Counted from the stretch's first letter, positions 33,274 to 43,120 are shown. The stretch is 64,000 nucleotides of DNA from Marinilabilia rubra (GCF_003121985.1 NZ_QEWP01000012.1:62001-126000); one strand, 5' to 3'. The notes: a model not told the origin generated them from the sequence alone. A program made the numbers and translations.

Positions 33274-34809
33274 TTATTCAGCATTGCCTGAAGCTTTGCC
33301 ATTGAATATTTCCCGGATGGATTCATCTGGACTTATGATATTGTACCTTGACCAGAATTCAGGATCGTAACTCTCAATTTCTTCCGAAAGAATGTAGTTG
33401 GCTTTAAAAGATTCTGACCAGCGAAATTCTTTACGATTACCTTCCCGTAAGTCTGTAATCAACATCTCTGAAACGGTATTAAATTCAGTCCTGACATTCT
33501 TTTTTCGATCCGCAATTTTCATACTTACCTCTCCCCTGACACTATTCAGCACCCATTTATCACCCCAGGGGCGATAATCTATTCTGTATTTGGCAAAAAT
33601 GGGTTTTGTACGGAACCGTCGACTGTCACGTCTGATCAGGTATTCCCGGCTTTTACGTATAGTACGGCGCGTCATTTCAAAATTGGCGCCAACTATGGCT
33701 AATGTTTCTTCATCTATCCTGATTTCGCCCTCATACAGCAACTCTCCATCATCATTGCGGGGTTCAAACCCAATTACAAACACGTTTCGCCCATGGTCGT
33801 AATCCATCCCTTCAAAACTGTATTGATATTTGGAATTGCCCTCCTGATTGGGTAAAAATCCACCCTGCCTGACAATATCCACCCGGCTGAAGAGAAAGGG
33901 CCCCCCCTGAAGCTTGAAGTCAATAATCTCCATATCGCCTGTAAACTCCCCTTTCCTGCCCTTCACAAACCTGACACGCTCCAGTGCAAACTCACTTGTG
34001 TAGGGCGGCTTATATATCTCAATGACAGCCTCCGAAACATCTACATATTGCTCATCCTGCTGAATCGATTCACGGAAAAAGGCAGTAAGAATTAAGGGAT
34101 CAGAAGCATAATTGGCACGCTTCCTCCTGACCACTTCCTGCATTAAATTCATAGGTTCCACATGTCTGACAAGTACCTCGGGCAACCGCACTGAAGTCTC
34201 CCTTAATTCTACCTGAACCATGGTATCCCTGGATGGAATTTCAATTTGCTCTCTAAGATATCCAAGATTGGAAACAACAAGTTTCTCACCAGCATAACTG
34301 TGTGGTACATACAAACTAAATTGTCCGCTTCGGTTGGTAGCTGTTCCTATGGTTTTCCCAATAACGCCAACGTTCACCATCCCCATAGGGGTTTCATCAA
34401 GAGAGTCTATGACCACTCCCTGAACATGTATGGCCCCTGGAGCTATTTTCGCGGGTTCTTCAGAGATAATCACCTGGCTTTCCAGCTGATGAATATTCAA
34501 CTCTTCATCCCCAAGCATTTGCTTAAGCCATCCACCTAATACAACTGAGTCTTCTTCAGCATAAATCATGCTGTCACCGGGGACAATGGAAGCATCGTAA
34601 GAAAATGAAAATTGGTATTTGCTACTGAGAGAATCCAGAAACTGGGAGATGGGGATACTGTCCCAAGAAAAGGAAACAGTTTTATCCAACAAATTGGACT
34701 GCGCAGTTAAAGCGGGTAAACAACATAAGAACATCCCCAGAAAAACAATGGCTCTCATTGAAAGCCCATTTCTCGAAATGATTATTGTATGTACCTTATT
34801 GTGCCCCAT
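33274..34809 (-). CDS. STN + carboxypeptidase-regulatory-like domain protein without TonB barrel
   Basis: A 511-residue exported protein. The signal peptide is around residues 18-37 (MRAIVFLGMFLCC...LTAQS); the annotated start adds 17 residues and MRAIVF at 34758 is an alternative. An STN (secretin/TonB short N-terminal) domain spans about 42-115, then a CarboxypepD_reg-like beta-sandwich about 127-205 (VQGVVIDSLDETPMGMVNV). A ~300-residue beta-rich region without recognisable plug or barrel follows. In FecIR systems the STN domain of a TonB receptor contacts FecR; here the third gene keeps STN but lacks the transporter. It is 34 bases after the FecR gene. It may be a periplasmic or outer-membrane-attached sensor rather than an importer. 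Confidence 0.75.
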   Translation of the reverse strand: MGHNKVHTIIISRNGLSMRAIVFLGMFLCCLPALTAQSNLLDKTVSFSWDSIPISQFLDSLSSKYQFSFSYDASIVPGDSMIYAEEDSVVLGGWLKQMLGDEELNIHQLESQVIISEEPAKIAPGAIHVQGVVIDSLDETPMGMVNVGVIGKTIGTATNRSGQFSLYVPHSYAGEKLVVSNLGYLREQIEIPSRDTMVQVELRETSVRLPEVLVRHVEPMNLMQEVVRRKRANYASDPLILTAFFRESIQQDEQYVDVSEAVIEIYKPPYTSEFALERVRFVKGRKGEFTGDMEIIDFKLQGGPFLFSRVDIVRQGGFLPNQEGNSKYQYSFEGMDYDHGRNVFVIGFEPRNDDGELLYEGEIRIDEETLAIVGANFEMTRRTIRKSREYLIRRDSRRFRTKPIFAKYRIDYRPWGDKWVLNSVRGEVSMKIADRKKNVRTEFNTVSEMLITDLREGNRKEFRWSESFKANYILSEEIESYDPEFWSRYNIISPDESIREIFNGKASGNAE

Positions 34810-34843
34810 AAAAAATATTGGTTAAAAGCCCGGCACGGGGGAC

Positions 34844-35851
34844 TTACTTATTGTCGGGAGCTCTGTTGAGAAGTATGGTTTCACCCTCCCGTTGTGCCTC
34901 AAGGTTAAAGGTAGTACAAACAACTTCAAGTACAAAATCCAGTGAATTCTCACTAAAACGGGCGGTTAATTGTTCATTGGCAAGCTCATTGTTGCCCAGT
35001 TGAATATTAACATCGTAAACACGCTCTAAGGTTTCAACCACATTACTCAATGATTCATCATCAAACCGGATTTTCTGAGTTAGCCATGCCAACAAGTTTG
35101 GGTCAGTACTTTGCTTCACTATTAATTGTTCATCGTTTTTGTCGAACAACGCCGTTTGCCCTTTTGCCAATCTCACCAGATCACTGCCACCAAGCGGTGA
35201 AACCTCAACAATACCCTCAATAACTGAAACCTCTGTGACATCAATATTGGGATAAGCCCTGACGTTAAAGCGGGTTCCGGTTACCCTGATCGACACCTCA
35301 CCGGTATTAATCACAAAGGGCCATTCTTTGTTGCCTTCTACTTCAAAATAACCTTCTCCGTTTAATTCTACTGTACGCTGCTCTTTGCTGAATGGCTGCT
35401 TACAACTGAATGTGGACCCTGAATTGAGTGTAATGGAACTGCCATCGCTCAACACCATCTCCTCGCGGGTCGAATTAGAAACAATAAGGGAGGATGACGA
35501 ATCTTCATTCTGAAGCAACACAAACCAGGCAACACCCAGTAAGATAATTACTGAAGCTGCAATCGTCGAAATTATTCCAATACGATGATTGGACGACTTG
35601 TATTGATGACCAGCATGGTCTTCAAGTGTAAAGCGTTTAACCCGGTTCCAGGCTGCAGAGGTATCAATTTCTGAAGCCATTATTGCCTCTCCCCCATTAT
35701 CCCATGAGTTGCAAATTTGCTCCCACTCCCTGCGATTGGCATCCTTCGCGTTTAACCATTGATCCAAAAGGCCGCGATCAATTTCATCAGCTTCTCCGCT
35801 CAAAACCCTTGCTGCGAGATCCCAATCAATATTTACTCTTTCTTTTGACAT
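34844..35851 (-). CDS. FecR-family anti-sigma factor
   Basis: A 335-residue single-pass inner-membrane protein. The cytoplasmic helical N-terminus (about 1-85, including RREWEQICNSWDN) should hold the sigma factor. The TM helix is at 91-113, the periplasmic FecR beta domain at about 125-240 (EEMVLSDGSSITLNSGS, GTRFNVRAY), and the C-terminal DUF4974/STN-like domain at about 255-330 (IRFDDESLSNVVETLERVY). This is the usual Bacteroidota FecR layout. It follows the ECF sigma gene by 26 bases and precedes the STN protein by 34, so the three are one operon. It should transduce a signal from the STN protein to the sigma factor. Confidence 0.92.
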   Translation of the reverse strand: MSKERVNIDWDLAARVLSGEADEIDRGLLDQWLNAKDANRREWEQICNSWDNGGEAIMASEIDTSAAWNRVKRFTLEDHAGHQYKSSNHRIGIISTIAASVIILLGVAWFVLLQNEDSSSSLIVSNSTREEMVLSDGSSITLNSGSTFSCKQPFSKEQRTVELNGEGYFEVEGNKEWPFVINTGEVSIRVTGTRFNVRAYPNIDVTEVSVIEGIVEVSPLGGSDLVRLAKGQTALFDKNDEQLIVKQSTDPNLLAWLTQKIRFDDESLSNVVETLERVYDVNIQLGNNELANEQLTARFSENSLDFVLEVVCTTFNLEAQREGETILLNRAPDNK

Positions 35852-35877
35852 TGCTTTATTGTTGTTTCCTGAAATTC

Positions 35878-36432
35878 CTACTTAACTATTTTTCGCTCTT
35901 TGAGACATTGAGGATTAAATGTTTCCCTTAAGGTCTTGAGCGCTTTTCCCATCTGAACTTCAACTGTTTTATGAGAAATTCCCAGTCTGGAAGCTATCTC
36001 CCTATACTTCAACCCATCAAACCGTCCCATTTTGAATATTCTCTGTCGCTGAGGTGGCATCTCGTTAATAGCTTCGTTAACTTTCTTCATCAACTCCTCA
36101 TCAAAATCATCCTCTTCCGTCGAAACTGCAATATTAAACTGATCTTCAACCGACAAATGATGATGACCTCTTTTCAACTCATTGATACAACCATTTCGAA
36201 CAGCTGCCATAAGGTAACCCTTCAGGGAGTTTATTTTTAACTCTTTTCTCTTTTCCCAGAACTTGATGAATACCATCTGAACGATATTCTCGGCCTCCTG
36301 GCGGTCCCCCAGGAACTTGTATCCAAACATGGTCAAGCGGGCATACCATAGCCTGAACAGTTGCTCAAACACCTGTTCATCACCCCTGGCTATAAGCCTG
36401 ATAATTTCTTTGTCGGATTTTGGTAATTCCAT
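35878..36432 (-). CDS. FecI-type ECF sigma factor
   Basis: A 184-residue ECF sigma factor of the Bacteroidota FecI class. Region 2 (about 20-90) contains LFRLWYARLTMFGYKFLGDRQEAENIVQ and KGYLMAAVRNGCINELKR. Region 4 (about 120-175) contains MPPQRQRIFKMGRFDGLKYREIASRLGISHKTVEVQMGKAL. The FecR anti-sigma gene follows after 26 bases. It is divergent from menA across 176 bases. It probably drives its own operon and unlinked targets; GATCTTTG on its strand near 36477 is a partial match to a -7 box but was not counted as a promoter. Confidence 0.92.
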   Translation of the reverse strand: MELPKSDKEIIRLIARGDEQVFEQLFRLWYARLTMFGYKFLGDRQEAENIVQMVFIKFWEKRKELKINSLKGYLMAAVRNGCINELKRGHHHLSVEDQFNIAVSTEEDDFDEELMKKVNEAINEMPPQRQRIFKMGRFDGLKYREIASRLGISHKTVEVQMGKALKTLRETFNPQCLKERKIVK

Positions 36433-36608
36433 TAATGCCCGCTAATAATTTCGTCTGTTCAATATTATGACACAAAGATCTCAAAAAACCCTTATTCGAA
36501 GGCCCTTTTTTTCCATACAATTTACAACATCCTTTAAAAAAGCAGTAATTTTGAGGTTGGCTATAAACTTTTCCTATTGGGTAAGCCTTTTAAAAAAAAC
36601 TAAAAGCT

Positions 36609-37514
36609 ATGTCAAACATAAAAGCCTGGATTATTTCATTACGTTTACGAACTCTGCCCCTGGCCCTTTCAACCATCTTTCTCGGATCCTTTTTGGCAGT
36701 AGGAGAAGATGCATTCAGGATGGATGTGCTCACTCTGGCTGCTCTAACCACCTTGTTTCTTCAAATCCTCTCTAACCTCGCCAATGATTACGGTGATGCT
36801 CTGTCAGGAGCTGACAATGAAGAAAGACAAGGCCCTAAGAGAATGATTCAGAGTGGTGTAATTTCTCTTAAAAGAATGAAAAGAGCCATTGTTATTACGT
36901 CTTTTCTGGCTCTGGCTTCAGGCTTAACTCTTATATATGTTTCAATAAAAGGCGACCAGCTCTATGCATTTTTCTTTTTTTTAATGGGTATGGCTGCCAT
37001 TACTGCCGCCATCCGTTATACCGTGGGTAAAAACCCCTATGGTTACCGTGGATTTGGCGATTTATATGTATTCATCTTTTTTGGTTTACTGGGAGTGGGA
37101 GGAACATTCTTCCTTCATACAGGTTACTGGCAATGGCCGGTTCTTCTCCCTGCCGCTGCCATTGGTTTTTTTAGTACAGGAGTTTTAAACCTTAATAACA
37201 TCAGGGATATTGAAAGTGATAAGAAGAGCGGTAAAAACACCCTCCCGGTCATGCTGGGAAGAAAAAAAGCTGCTTTCTATCATTTTAGCCTGCTTACCCT
37301 CGGATGGGTTGCCATGCTTATCTGGCTCTTAGGTTTTGAGACTCGTCCGGGAGCCTGGCTTACACTGATATCCCTTCCTGTGTTTGCCAAAAGTGTTCTG
37401 GCTGTTTTACGGTTTAGCAAACCTTCCACACAACTTGATCCGGAATTGCGAAACTTATCATTGGGCACACTGCTGTTTGTAATTTTATACGGAACAGGAA
37501 CCTATTTTCTTTAA
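36609..37514 (+). CDS. menA: 1,4-dihydroxy-2-naphthoate polyprenyltransferase
   Basis: A 301-residue UbiA-superfamily membrane prenyltransferase with 8-9 helices. The two Asp-rich Mg-diphosphate motifs are NDYGDALSGADNEER (about residue 57) and NNIRDIESDKKSGK (about 196), the latter followed by the MenA-typical NTLPVMLGRKKA. It attaches the polyprenyl chain to 1,4-dihydroxy-2-naphthoate, the membrane step of menaquinone synthesis, pointing to a quinone-based respiratory chain. It heads a menA-menC-menE run; menC follows after 11 bases. Other men genes are outside the window. Confidence 0.92.
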   Translation: MSNIKAWIISLRLRTLPLALSTIFLGSFLAVGEDAFRMDVLTLAALTTLFLQILSNLANDYGDALSGADNEERQGPKRMIQSGVISLKRMKRAIVITSFLALASGLTLIYVSIKGDQLYAFFFFLMGMAAITAAIRYTVGKNPYGYRGFGDLYVFIFFGLLGVGGTFFLHTGYWQWPVLLPAAAIGFFSTGVLNLNNIRDIESDKKSGKNTLPVMLGRKKAAFYHFSLLTLGWVAMLIWLLGFETRPGAWLTLISLPVFAKSVLAVLRFSKPSTQLDPELRNLSLGTLLFVILYGTGTYFL

Positions 37515-37525
37515 TCCTTCAAATT

Positions 37526-38551
37526 ATGCTGAAAGCTGATTTTATTCCACATACTTTAAAGTTTAAAATCCCCGGAGGAACGTCGAGAGGGGTTTTGACT
37601 GAAAAACCAAGTTGGTTTATTTCTGTTTGGGATGATTCTAATCCTAAAATTAAAGGAACCGGAGAAATTTCTTTATTACCCAAACTGAGCCCTGATGCCC
37701 GGCCTGATATTGAAGAAAAAATCAAAGAAGTTTGTACACAGATCAACAATTACAATGACAATTTCCATGAGAAACTAATTGAGTGGCCAGCCATTCGATT
37801 CGGTCTGGAAACAGCTTTATTGGACTTACAAAATAATGGCAACCAGACTCTTTTTAACTCAGACTTTGGCCATGGACTTGTGGGCATACCAATCAATGGT
37901 CTCATTTGGATGGACACAAAAGAAAGCATGGAGCAACAAATTCAGGAGAAGCTTAATGCAGGTTTTAAATGCCTTAAAATGAAGATTGGTGCCCTCGACT
38001 TTGAAGAAGAATACAGTTTACTAAAAAACCTGAGAAAAAAATTCCCCGCCGATAAGCTTGAACTGAGAGTTGATGCCAATGGTGCTTTTAGCCTTCAACA
38101 AGCCCCTAAAATTATGGATCGCCTTGCCAGACTGGGAATTCACTCCATCGAGCAGCCCATACAAGCAGGCCAATGGCAGGAAATGGCCCGGTTGTGCGAA
38201 ACAACACCTCTTCCTATTGCTCTTGATGAGGAGTTAATAGGTATTAACACCCCATCTGATAAAAGGAAATTGCTCAGCACCATTAAACCGGCTTACATCA
38301 TATTAAAACCTAGTTTGGTAGGTGGAATGAAGGCTTCGGAAGAATGGATCAAAATGGCTGAAGAACTGAATTCGGGTTGGTGGATTACCTCTGCTCTGGA
38401 AAGCAACATTGGACTTAACGCCATCGCTCAATGGACTTCAACCCTCAACAATCCTATGCCACAGGGATTGGGAACGGGGCTGGTTTTTACCAATAACATC
38501 GAAAACGGACTATTCATCAACAACGGAATGCTATGGCATCTTGGCCATTAA
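37526..38551 (+). CDS. menC: o-Succinylbenzoate synthase
   Basis: A 341-residue enolase-superfamily enzyme. The acid/base lysines are in CLKMKIGALDF. The metal ligands fall in LRVDANGAF (Asp), SIEQPIQ (Glu) and IALDEELIG (Asp), and the opposite lysine is in YIILKPSLVGG. These are in the order expected for MenC, which dehydrates SHCHC to o-succinylbenzoate in the menaquinone pathway. Position between menA and menE supports MenC over a dipeptide epimerase. The menE start follows after 34 bases. Confidence 0.9.
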   Translation: MLKADFIPHTLKFKIPGGTSRGVLTEKPSWFISVWDDSNPKIKGTGEISLLPKLSPDARPDIEEKIKEVCTQINNYNDNFHEKLIEWPAIRFGLETALLDLQNNGNQTLFNSDFGHGLVGIPINGLIWMDTKESMEQQIQEKLNAGFKCLKMKIGALDFEEEYSLLKNLRKKFPADKLELRVDANGAFSLQQAPKIMDRLARLGIHSIEQPIQAGQWQEMARLCETTPLPIALDEELIGINTPSDKRKLLSTIKPAYIILKPSLVGGMKASEEWIKMAEELNSGWWITSALESNIGLNAIAQWTSTLNNPMPQGLGTGLVFTNNIENGLFINNGMLWHLGH

Positions 38552-38585
38552 ACATCCAAACTGATTTGACTCTTTTTATAAAATT

Positions 38586-39647
38586 ATGCCATTCAAACAT
38601 AAGCAATACAACTCTATAACCATTTCAGGAACTTATTACGATTCTGATGCATTGCAAAAACTCTGTAAAGAAAAGTTGAACAACAACAGTGTTGCTGAAT
38701 GGGAGATTGCTTTTTACAGTTTCATAGAGGAATGGTTGAATGAGTCTCCCGAAGTTGAAGTTAAAACATCAGGCTCTACGGGAATCCCCAAAAAGATTAA
38801 GGTTTCCAAATCGGCAATGCTGCAATCAGCCCTCAATACCATTGGCTTCTTTGCTTTAAAGCCGGGCCAGAAAGCCCTTCTATGCTTACCTTGCGAATAC
38901 ATTGCCGGAAAAATGATGGTGGTCCGGGCATTTGCCGGGCAACTTAATTTAATACCGGTTCCGGTTTCCGGTTCACCTCTCTCTAACCTGAACACCCCGG
39001 TAGATTTTGCAGCGCTAACGCCTCTTCAAATGAGTAATGAACTAAGCAAAGATCAAAGTCGTCTCAATCTCCTGAGAACCGTCATTTTGGGTGGAAGTCC
39101 GGTGTCTCCGGATCTTAAAGCCAAATTACAGCATGAGCCTGTTAATGTTTGGGAAACCTATGGTATGACGGAGACTTTGTCACACATTGCTTTAAGACCT
39201 GTAAATGGATCCAATGCTGAAGTTTTTTTTACCCCATTTGATGGAATTGGCATCACAAAAGATCAACGTAGCTGCCTGGTGATTAATGCACCTTTCATCT
39301 CTGAAGACCCCTTCGTAACCAACGATCTTGTTGAGATAAACGATAAAGGAAAATTCAGGATAAAAGGCAGATACGACAATATCATTAATACAGGAGGGAT
39401 CAAAGTATCGCCTGAAGATGTGGAATCGTGCATTTCCCATTTGATTGATCAGCCATTTTATATTTCATCAGTTCCCGATCCTGTTCTGGGACAAAAATTG
39501 GTATTGGTAATGGAAAAAACACCTGATGATAAGAGAACCTTTCTCGAAAAAATAAAATCTGTCCTCCCACCCCATCATGCTCCACGGAAAATCGTTGAAA
39601 GGAAGCTTCACCTAACAGAAACAGGAAAAATAAAAAGAGTGGATTAG
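38586..39647 (+). CDS. menE: o-Succinylbenzoate-CoA ligase (compact form)
   Basis: A 353-residue AMP-forming acyl-CoA synthetase. The phosphate loop TSGSTGIPKKIKVSKSA is near residue 61, and the adenylate motifs VWETYGMTETLS (about 180) and IKGRYDNIINTGGIKVSPEDVE (about 265) follow. The C-terminal catalytic lysine region is TGKIKRVD. It is shorter than the ~450-500 residues of most MenE, having a reduced N-terminal domain, a form usual in Bacteroidota. It makes the CoA thioester of o-succinylbenzoate for MenB. Last gene of the men run. Confidence 0.88.
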   Translation: MPFKHKQYNSITISGTYYDSDALQKLCKEKLNNNSVAEWEIAFYSFIEEWLNESPEVEVKTSGSTGIPKKIKVSKSAMLQSALNTIGFFALKPGQKALLCLPCEYIAGKMMVVRAFAGQLNLIPVPVSGSPLSNLNTPVDFAALTPLQMSNELSKDQSRLNLLRTVILGGSPVSPDLKAKLQHEPVNVWETYGMTETLSHIALRPVNGSNAEVFFTPFDGIGITKDQRSCLVINAPFISEDPFVTNDLVEINDKGKFRIKGRYDNIINTGGIKVSPEDVESCISHLIDQPFYISSVPDPVLGQKLVLVMEKTPDDKRTFLEKIKSVLPPHHAPRKIVERKLHLTETGKIKRVD

Positions 39648-39714
39648 TCAGCTCCCCTAAAACAAACCATCTCTATTTTATCGGCCTTAGTTAGCAAATT
39701 CACTTCATCTTTGG

Positions 39715-39722
39715 TATCTTTG
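39715..39722 (+). promoter_or_regulatory. -7 box of uvrA promoter
   Basis: TATCTTTG matches TAnnTTTG, 21 bases before the preferred uvrA ATG. It argues against the in-frame TTG at 39711, which would lie inside the promoter. GGAG lies 5 bases before the ATG. Confidence 0.6.
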
Positions 39723-39743
39723 CAGGTCAATTTGGAGCGAAAA

Positions 39744-42554
39744 ATGGGAAAAACAAAAGCAACTACATCAAAATATATAAGCATAAAAGGGGCACGTGTC
39801 CACAACCTGAAAAACATCGATTTGGACATTCCCCGCAACCGATTTATCGTAATCACGGGCGTATCAGGATCAGGCAAAAGTTCCCTGGCTTTTGACACTT
39901 TGTATGCAGAAGGTCAAAGAAGGTATGTGGAGAGCTTGAGTGCCTATGCCCGCCAGTTTTTGGGTCGTATTGACAAGCCGGAAGTAGATTATATTAAGGG
40001 CATTCCGCCTGCTATTGCCATCGAACAAAAAGTCAATACCCGGAATCCCAGATCTACAGTTGGAACCTCCACTGAAGTTTACGACTATTTTAAACTGCTT
40101 TACGCCCGTATTGGTCGCACCTTCTCTCCCGTTTCAGGGAAAGAAGTCAAAAAACATCAGGTTGACGACGTAATTGATTTCATCAATCAAAATGAAAACG
40201 GCACAAAAATGGCCATTTTGGCTGGTGTCATCACCCCCAACGACCGTAGTTGTGCCGAACATTTGTCAATTCTTTCTCAGCAAGGTTTTAGCAGAATTGA
40301 ATCTGAAGGCAAATTCATAAGAATTGAAGAGTTACTTCAGGATGAAAAACGTCTTAACGAATGCAAGGACATCAATCTGGTAATAGACCGTGTAAGCGTA
40401 AAAAAGGATGATGAAGACAACCAATCCAGATTGGCTGATTCATTACAAACTGCATTTTACGAAGGTGAGGGAGAATGCCTTGTGAAAATTTTCCAGGGAG
40501 AAGAACCTGAAACACACAAGTTTTCGAACCGTTTTGAAGCTGACGGTATAACCTTCGAAGAGCCATCAGAACACATGTTTTCCTTCAACAATCCACTGGG
40601 TGCCTGCCCTACATGCGAAGGATTCGGAAGTGTGATCGGAATTGATGAAGACCTGGTGGTGCCTAACAAGAACCTCTCCATTTATGATGAGGCTATTGCC
40701 TGCTGGCGAGGAGAGAAAATGGGAGAATGGAAAAATGCTTTGATCAATAATGCACATAAATTTGATTTTCCTGTACACAAACCTTATTATGAACTCTCAC
40801 AAGAACAAAGACGATTGTTATGGACAGGAAACCGCTATTTCCACGGGCTAAATAAATTTTTCAAACATCTCGAATCCAAGCAGTATAAAATCCAGTATCG
40901 TGTTATGCTTTCGCGGTACCGGGGAAAAACCATTTGCCCTGAATGTGACGGAACGCGACTTAAAAAGGAAGCGATGTATGTCCAGGTCAATAAGAAAAGC
41001 ATTCACGACCTTGTTTTAATGCCGGTTTCAGAGCTTTCTGAATTTTTTGATAAAATTGAGCTCAACAAACACGACCAAAAGGTAGCCAAACGATTGATGA
41101 TTGAAATTACCTCCCGCCTTCATTTTTTGAATAATGTTGGCCTTGGGTATCTGACTCTCAACAGGCTATCCTCAACACTCTCCGGAGGAGAAAGTCAACG
41201 CATCAACCTGGCCACGTCACTGGGCAGTAGCCTTGTTGGATCTTTATACATACTGGATGAGCCAAGCATTGGCCTGCATCCACGCGACACCCACCTGCTC
41301 ATTGATGTATTAAAACACCTTAAGAGTCTGGGCAACACAGTGGTAGTCGTTGAACATGACGAAGAAATCATTCGTGCCGGAGATGAAATCATTGACATTG
41401 GTCCACTGGCTGGTCAGCATGGTGGAGAAGTCGTATTTCAGGGAAATTTCAGGGAACTGGAAGGAACCCCTGAAAGTCTGACCACTCAGTACCTCAATGG
41501 AACCAAAAAAATTGAAATTTCCTCCTCTCGCCGCTCCTGGAACAATGCCATCGAAATACTCGGAGCCCGGGAAAACAACTTGAAGAACCTTAATATAAAA
41601 ATCCCCCTGAATGTTTTGCATGTCATCACAGGTGTAAGTGGTTCGGGAAAGTCTTCTCTGGTCAAAAAAGTGCTTTATCCCGCCTTGAAGAAAATCAAAG
41701 GGGGGCATGCCGATAAAACAGGTGATTTCGATCTATTGAAAGGTGAAACAGATGCCATAAACGACGTTGAATTTATTGACCAGAACCCAATTGGAAAATC
41801 GTCACGCTCAAATCCTGCAACTTACCTGAAAGCGTATGATGAAATCAGGAAACTAATGTCGGACCAAAAACCGGCCAGAATAAACAGCCTGAAACCCGCA
41901 CACTTTTCTTTCAACGTGGACGGTGGTCGATGTGATGAGTGCCAGGGTGAAGGCACCATTAAGATTGAAATGCAGTTTATGGCAGATATCGTTCTCACCT
42001 GCGAAAGCTGCAACGGAAAACGTTTTAAGCCGGAAATACTGGATATTACGTACCGTGGAAAGAACATCCATGACATTCTTGAAATGACCGTCAATCAAAG
42101 TATTGAGTTCTTTGGAGGAGCAGAAGGCAATACTGAGAAAAAGATTATCAACCGATTAAAACCACTTGCTGACGTTGGGCTCGGATATGTTCGATTGGGG
42201 CAAGCTTCAAGCACCTTAAGTGGTGGAGAAAGTCAGCGGATAAAACTCGCATCGTTCCTGGCATTGGAAAAGTCATCTCCTACTCTGTTCATTTTTGACG
42301 AGCCTACAACAGGGCTTCATTTTCATGATATTCAAAAACTGCTAAAGGCATTTGAAGCGCTCATCGAAAAAGGGCATACAGTGCTTGTGGTGGAGCACAA
42401 CATGGAAATTATTAAATCTGCTGATTGGATAACCGATCTTGGACCTGAAGGAGGAAATGGTGGCGGAGAACTGGTTTTTGCCGGGAAACCTGAGGATCTT
42501 GTTAAATCAACCAAAGGCCATACAGGAAAATTTCTAAAACCCTATTTGCAATAG
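39744..42554 (+). CDS. uvrA: Excinuclease ABC subunit A
   Basis: A 936-residue nucleotide-excision-repair ATPase with the full UvrA layout. The first ABC half has Walker A GVSGSGKSS (about residue 33). Zinc module 1 pairs CPTCEG and CPECDG, and signature 1 is LSGGESQRINLATS. The second ABC half has Walker A GVSGSGKSS (about 635). Zinc module 2 pairs CDECQGEG and CESCNGKRF, and signature 2 is LSGGESQRIKLASF, followed by Walker B FIFDEPTTGLHFHD. Length is usual. The ATG at 39744 is supported by GGAG and by the promoter box. It loads UvrB on damaged DNA. It is monocistronic between the men genes and a convergent secreted-protein gene. Confidence 0.97.
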   Translation: MGKTKATTSKYISIKGARVHNLKNIDLDIPRNRFIVITGVSGSGKSSLAFDTLYAEGQRRYVESLSAYARQFLGRIDKPEVDYIKGIPPAIAIEQKVNTRNPRSTVGTSTEVYDYFKLLYARIGRTFSPVSGKEVKKHQVDDVIDFINQNENGTKMAILAGVITPNDRSCAEHLSILSQQGFSRIESEGKFIRIEELLQDEKRLNECKDINLVIDRVSVKKDDEDNQSRLADSLQTAFYEGEGECLVKIFQGEEPETHKFSNRFEADGITFEEPSEHMFSFNNPLGACPTCEGFGSVIGIDEDLVVPNKNLSIYDEAIACWRGEKMGEWKNALINNAHKFDFPVHKPYYELSQEQRRLLWTGNRYFHGLNKFFKHLESKQYKIQYRVMLSRYRGKTICPECDGTRLKKEAMYVQVNKKSIHDLVLMPVSELSEFFDKIELNKHDQKVAKRLMIEITSRLHFLNNVGLGYLTLNRLSSTLSGGESQRINLATSLGSSLVGSLYILDEPSIGLHPRDTHLLIDVLKHLKSLGNTVVVVEHDEEIIRAGDEIIDIGPLAGQHGGEVVFQGNFRELEGTPESLTTQYLNGTKKIEISSSRRSWNNAIEILGARENNLKNLNIKIPLNVLHVITGVSGSGKSSLVKKVLYPALKKIKGGHADKTGDFDLLKGETDAINDVEFIDQNPIGKSSRSNPATYLKAYDEIRKLMSDQKPARINSLKPAHFSFNVDGGRCDECQGEGTIKIEMQFMADIVLTCESCNGKRFKPEILDITYRGKNIHDILEMTVNQSIEFFGGAEGNTEKKIINRLKPLADVGLGYVRLGQASSTLSGGESQRIKLASFLALEKSSPTLFIFDEPTTGLHFHDIQKLLKAFEALIEKGHTVLVVEHNMEIIKSADWITDLGPEGGNGGGELVFAGKPEDLVKSTKGHTGKFLKPYLQ

Positions 42555-42625
42555 CTGAATGAAGTTTTCAGAAATACTCTCATCTCATTAGGAGGAGCAG
42601 GCCTTTTGGTGCAGAGAATCCCCGG

Positions 42626-43102
42626 TTAATCCAAACTAAGTCCAAAAAGAACAGCAACGCACCCTCCAACTGAGCTTCCGGGATTATTATCTTCACGGAC
42701 AGTCACCTCTACTGATATGGTTCGTGTGTCCTGAACATCAAAGTCCCAGGTGTCGGCATACTCGTACAGTGCATTATCAAATAAAACCTGACTTCCTGAA
42801 TCAATCACTCTAAACCTTAGTCCGGGAAGTTCAGGCACTCCTTTTACCACAATACGGTACTTCTGCCCTTCAAACACGGTTTTACGTAATAATACGGACT
42901 CCCCCTCTGCAAGGATCGTTGCGTTATAGTTTCCGTCGTGAATAAAAGGAGAAAGCTCTGGTTTCACCACTGCACGGGCAAAGCTTGCACATTGAGATTG
43001 CACATTGGAAGAGTAAAAAAGCCCCAAAAGCAATACGAAAATCACAGGTAAAAACCTGTGTATACAATTCTGATAAGTGCTCTTTGGGGAATAACTAGCC
43101 AT
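42626..43102 (-). CDS. Small secreted protein, paralogue of the protein at 58838-59281
   Basis: A 158-residue exported protein of unknown family. The signal peptide is at about 16-37 (LPVIFVLLLGLFYSSNVQSQ), giving a mature ~120-residue, all-beta domain. It shares with the protein encoded at 58838-59281 an ordered set of motifs: a cysteine near the mature N-terminus, LLRKTVFEGQKYRI versus FRTTLFEGNTYRI, a (F/Y)xVxDxxxxxLF strand, TWDFDV versus SWDFQM, and a final hydrophobic (A/L)VL(F/I)G strand. It lies 18 bases after a lipoprotein gene and is its operon partner. The fold may be a jelly-roll or C2-like sandwich; no function is claimed. Confidence 0.7.
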   Translation of the reverse strand: MASYSPKSTYQNCIHRFLPVIFVLLLGLFYSSNVQSQCASFARAVVKPELSPFIHDGNYNATILAEGESVLLRKTVFEGQKYRIVVKGVPELPGLRFRVIDSGSQVLFDNALYEYADTWDFDVQDTRTISVEVTVREDNNPGSSVGGCVAVLFGLSLD

Positions 43103-43120
43103 GTATCTGAATGCTAAAGG

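Noticed and set aside
39711-39743. Upstream TTG start for uvrA
   Set aside because: It lies inside the -7 box TATCTTTG, and the ATG at 39744 has GGAG ahead and the normal UvrA N-terminus.
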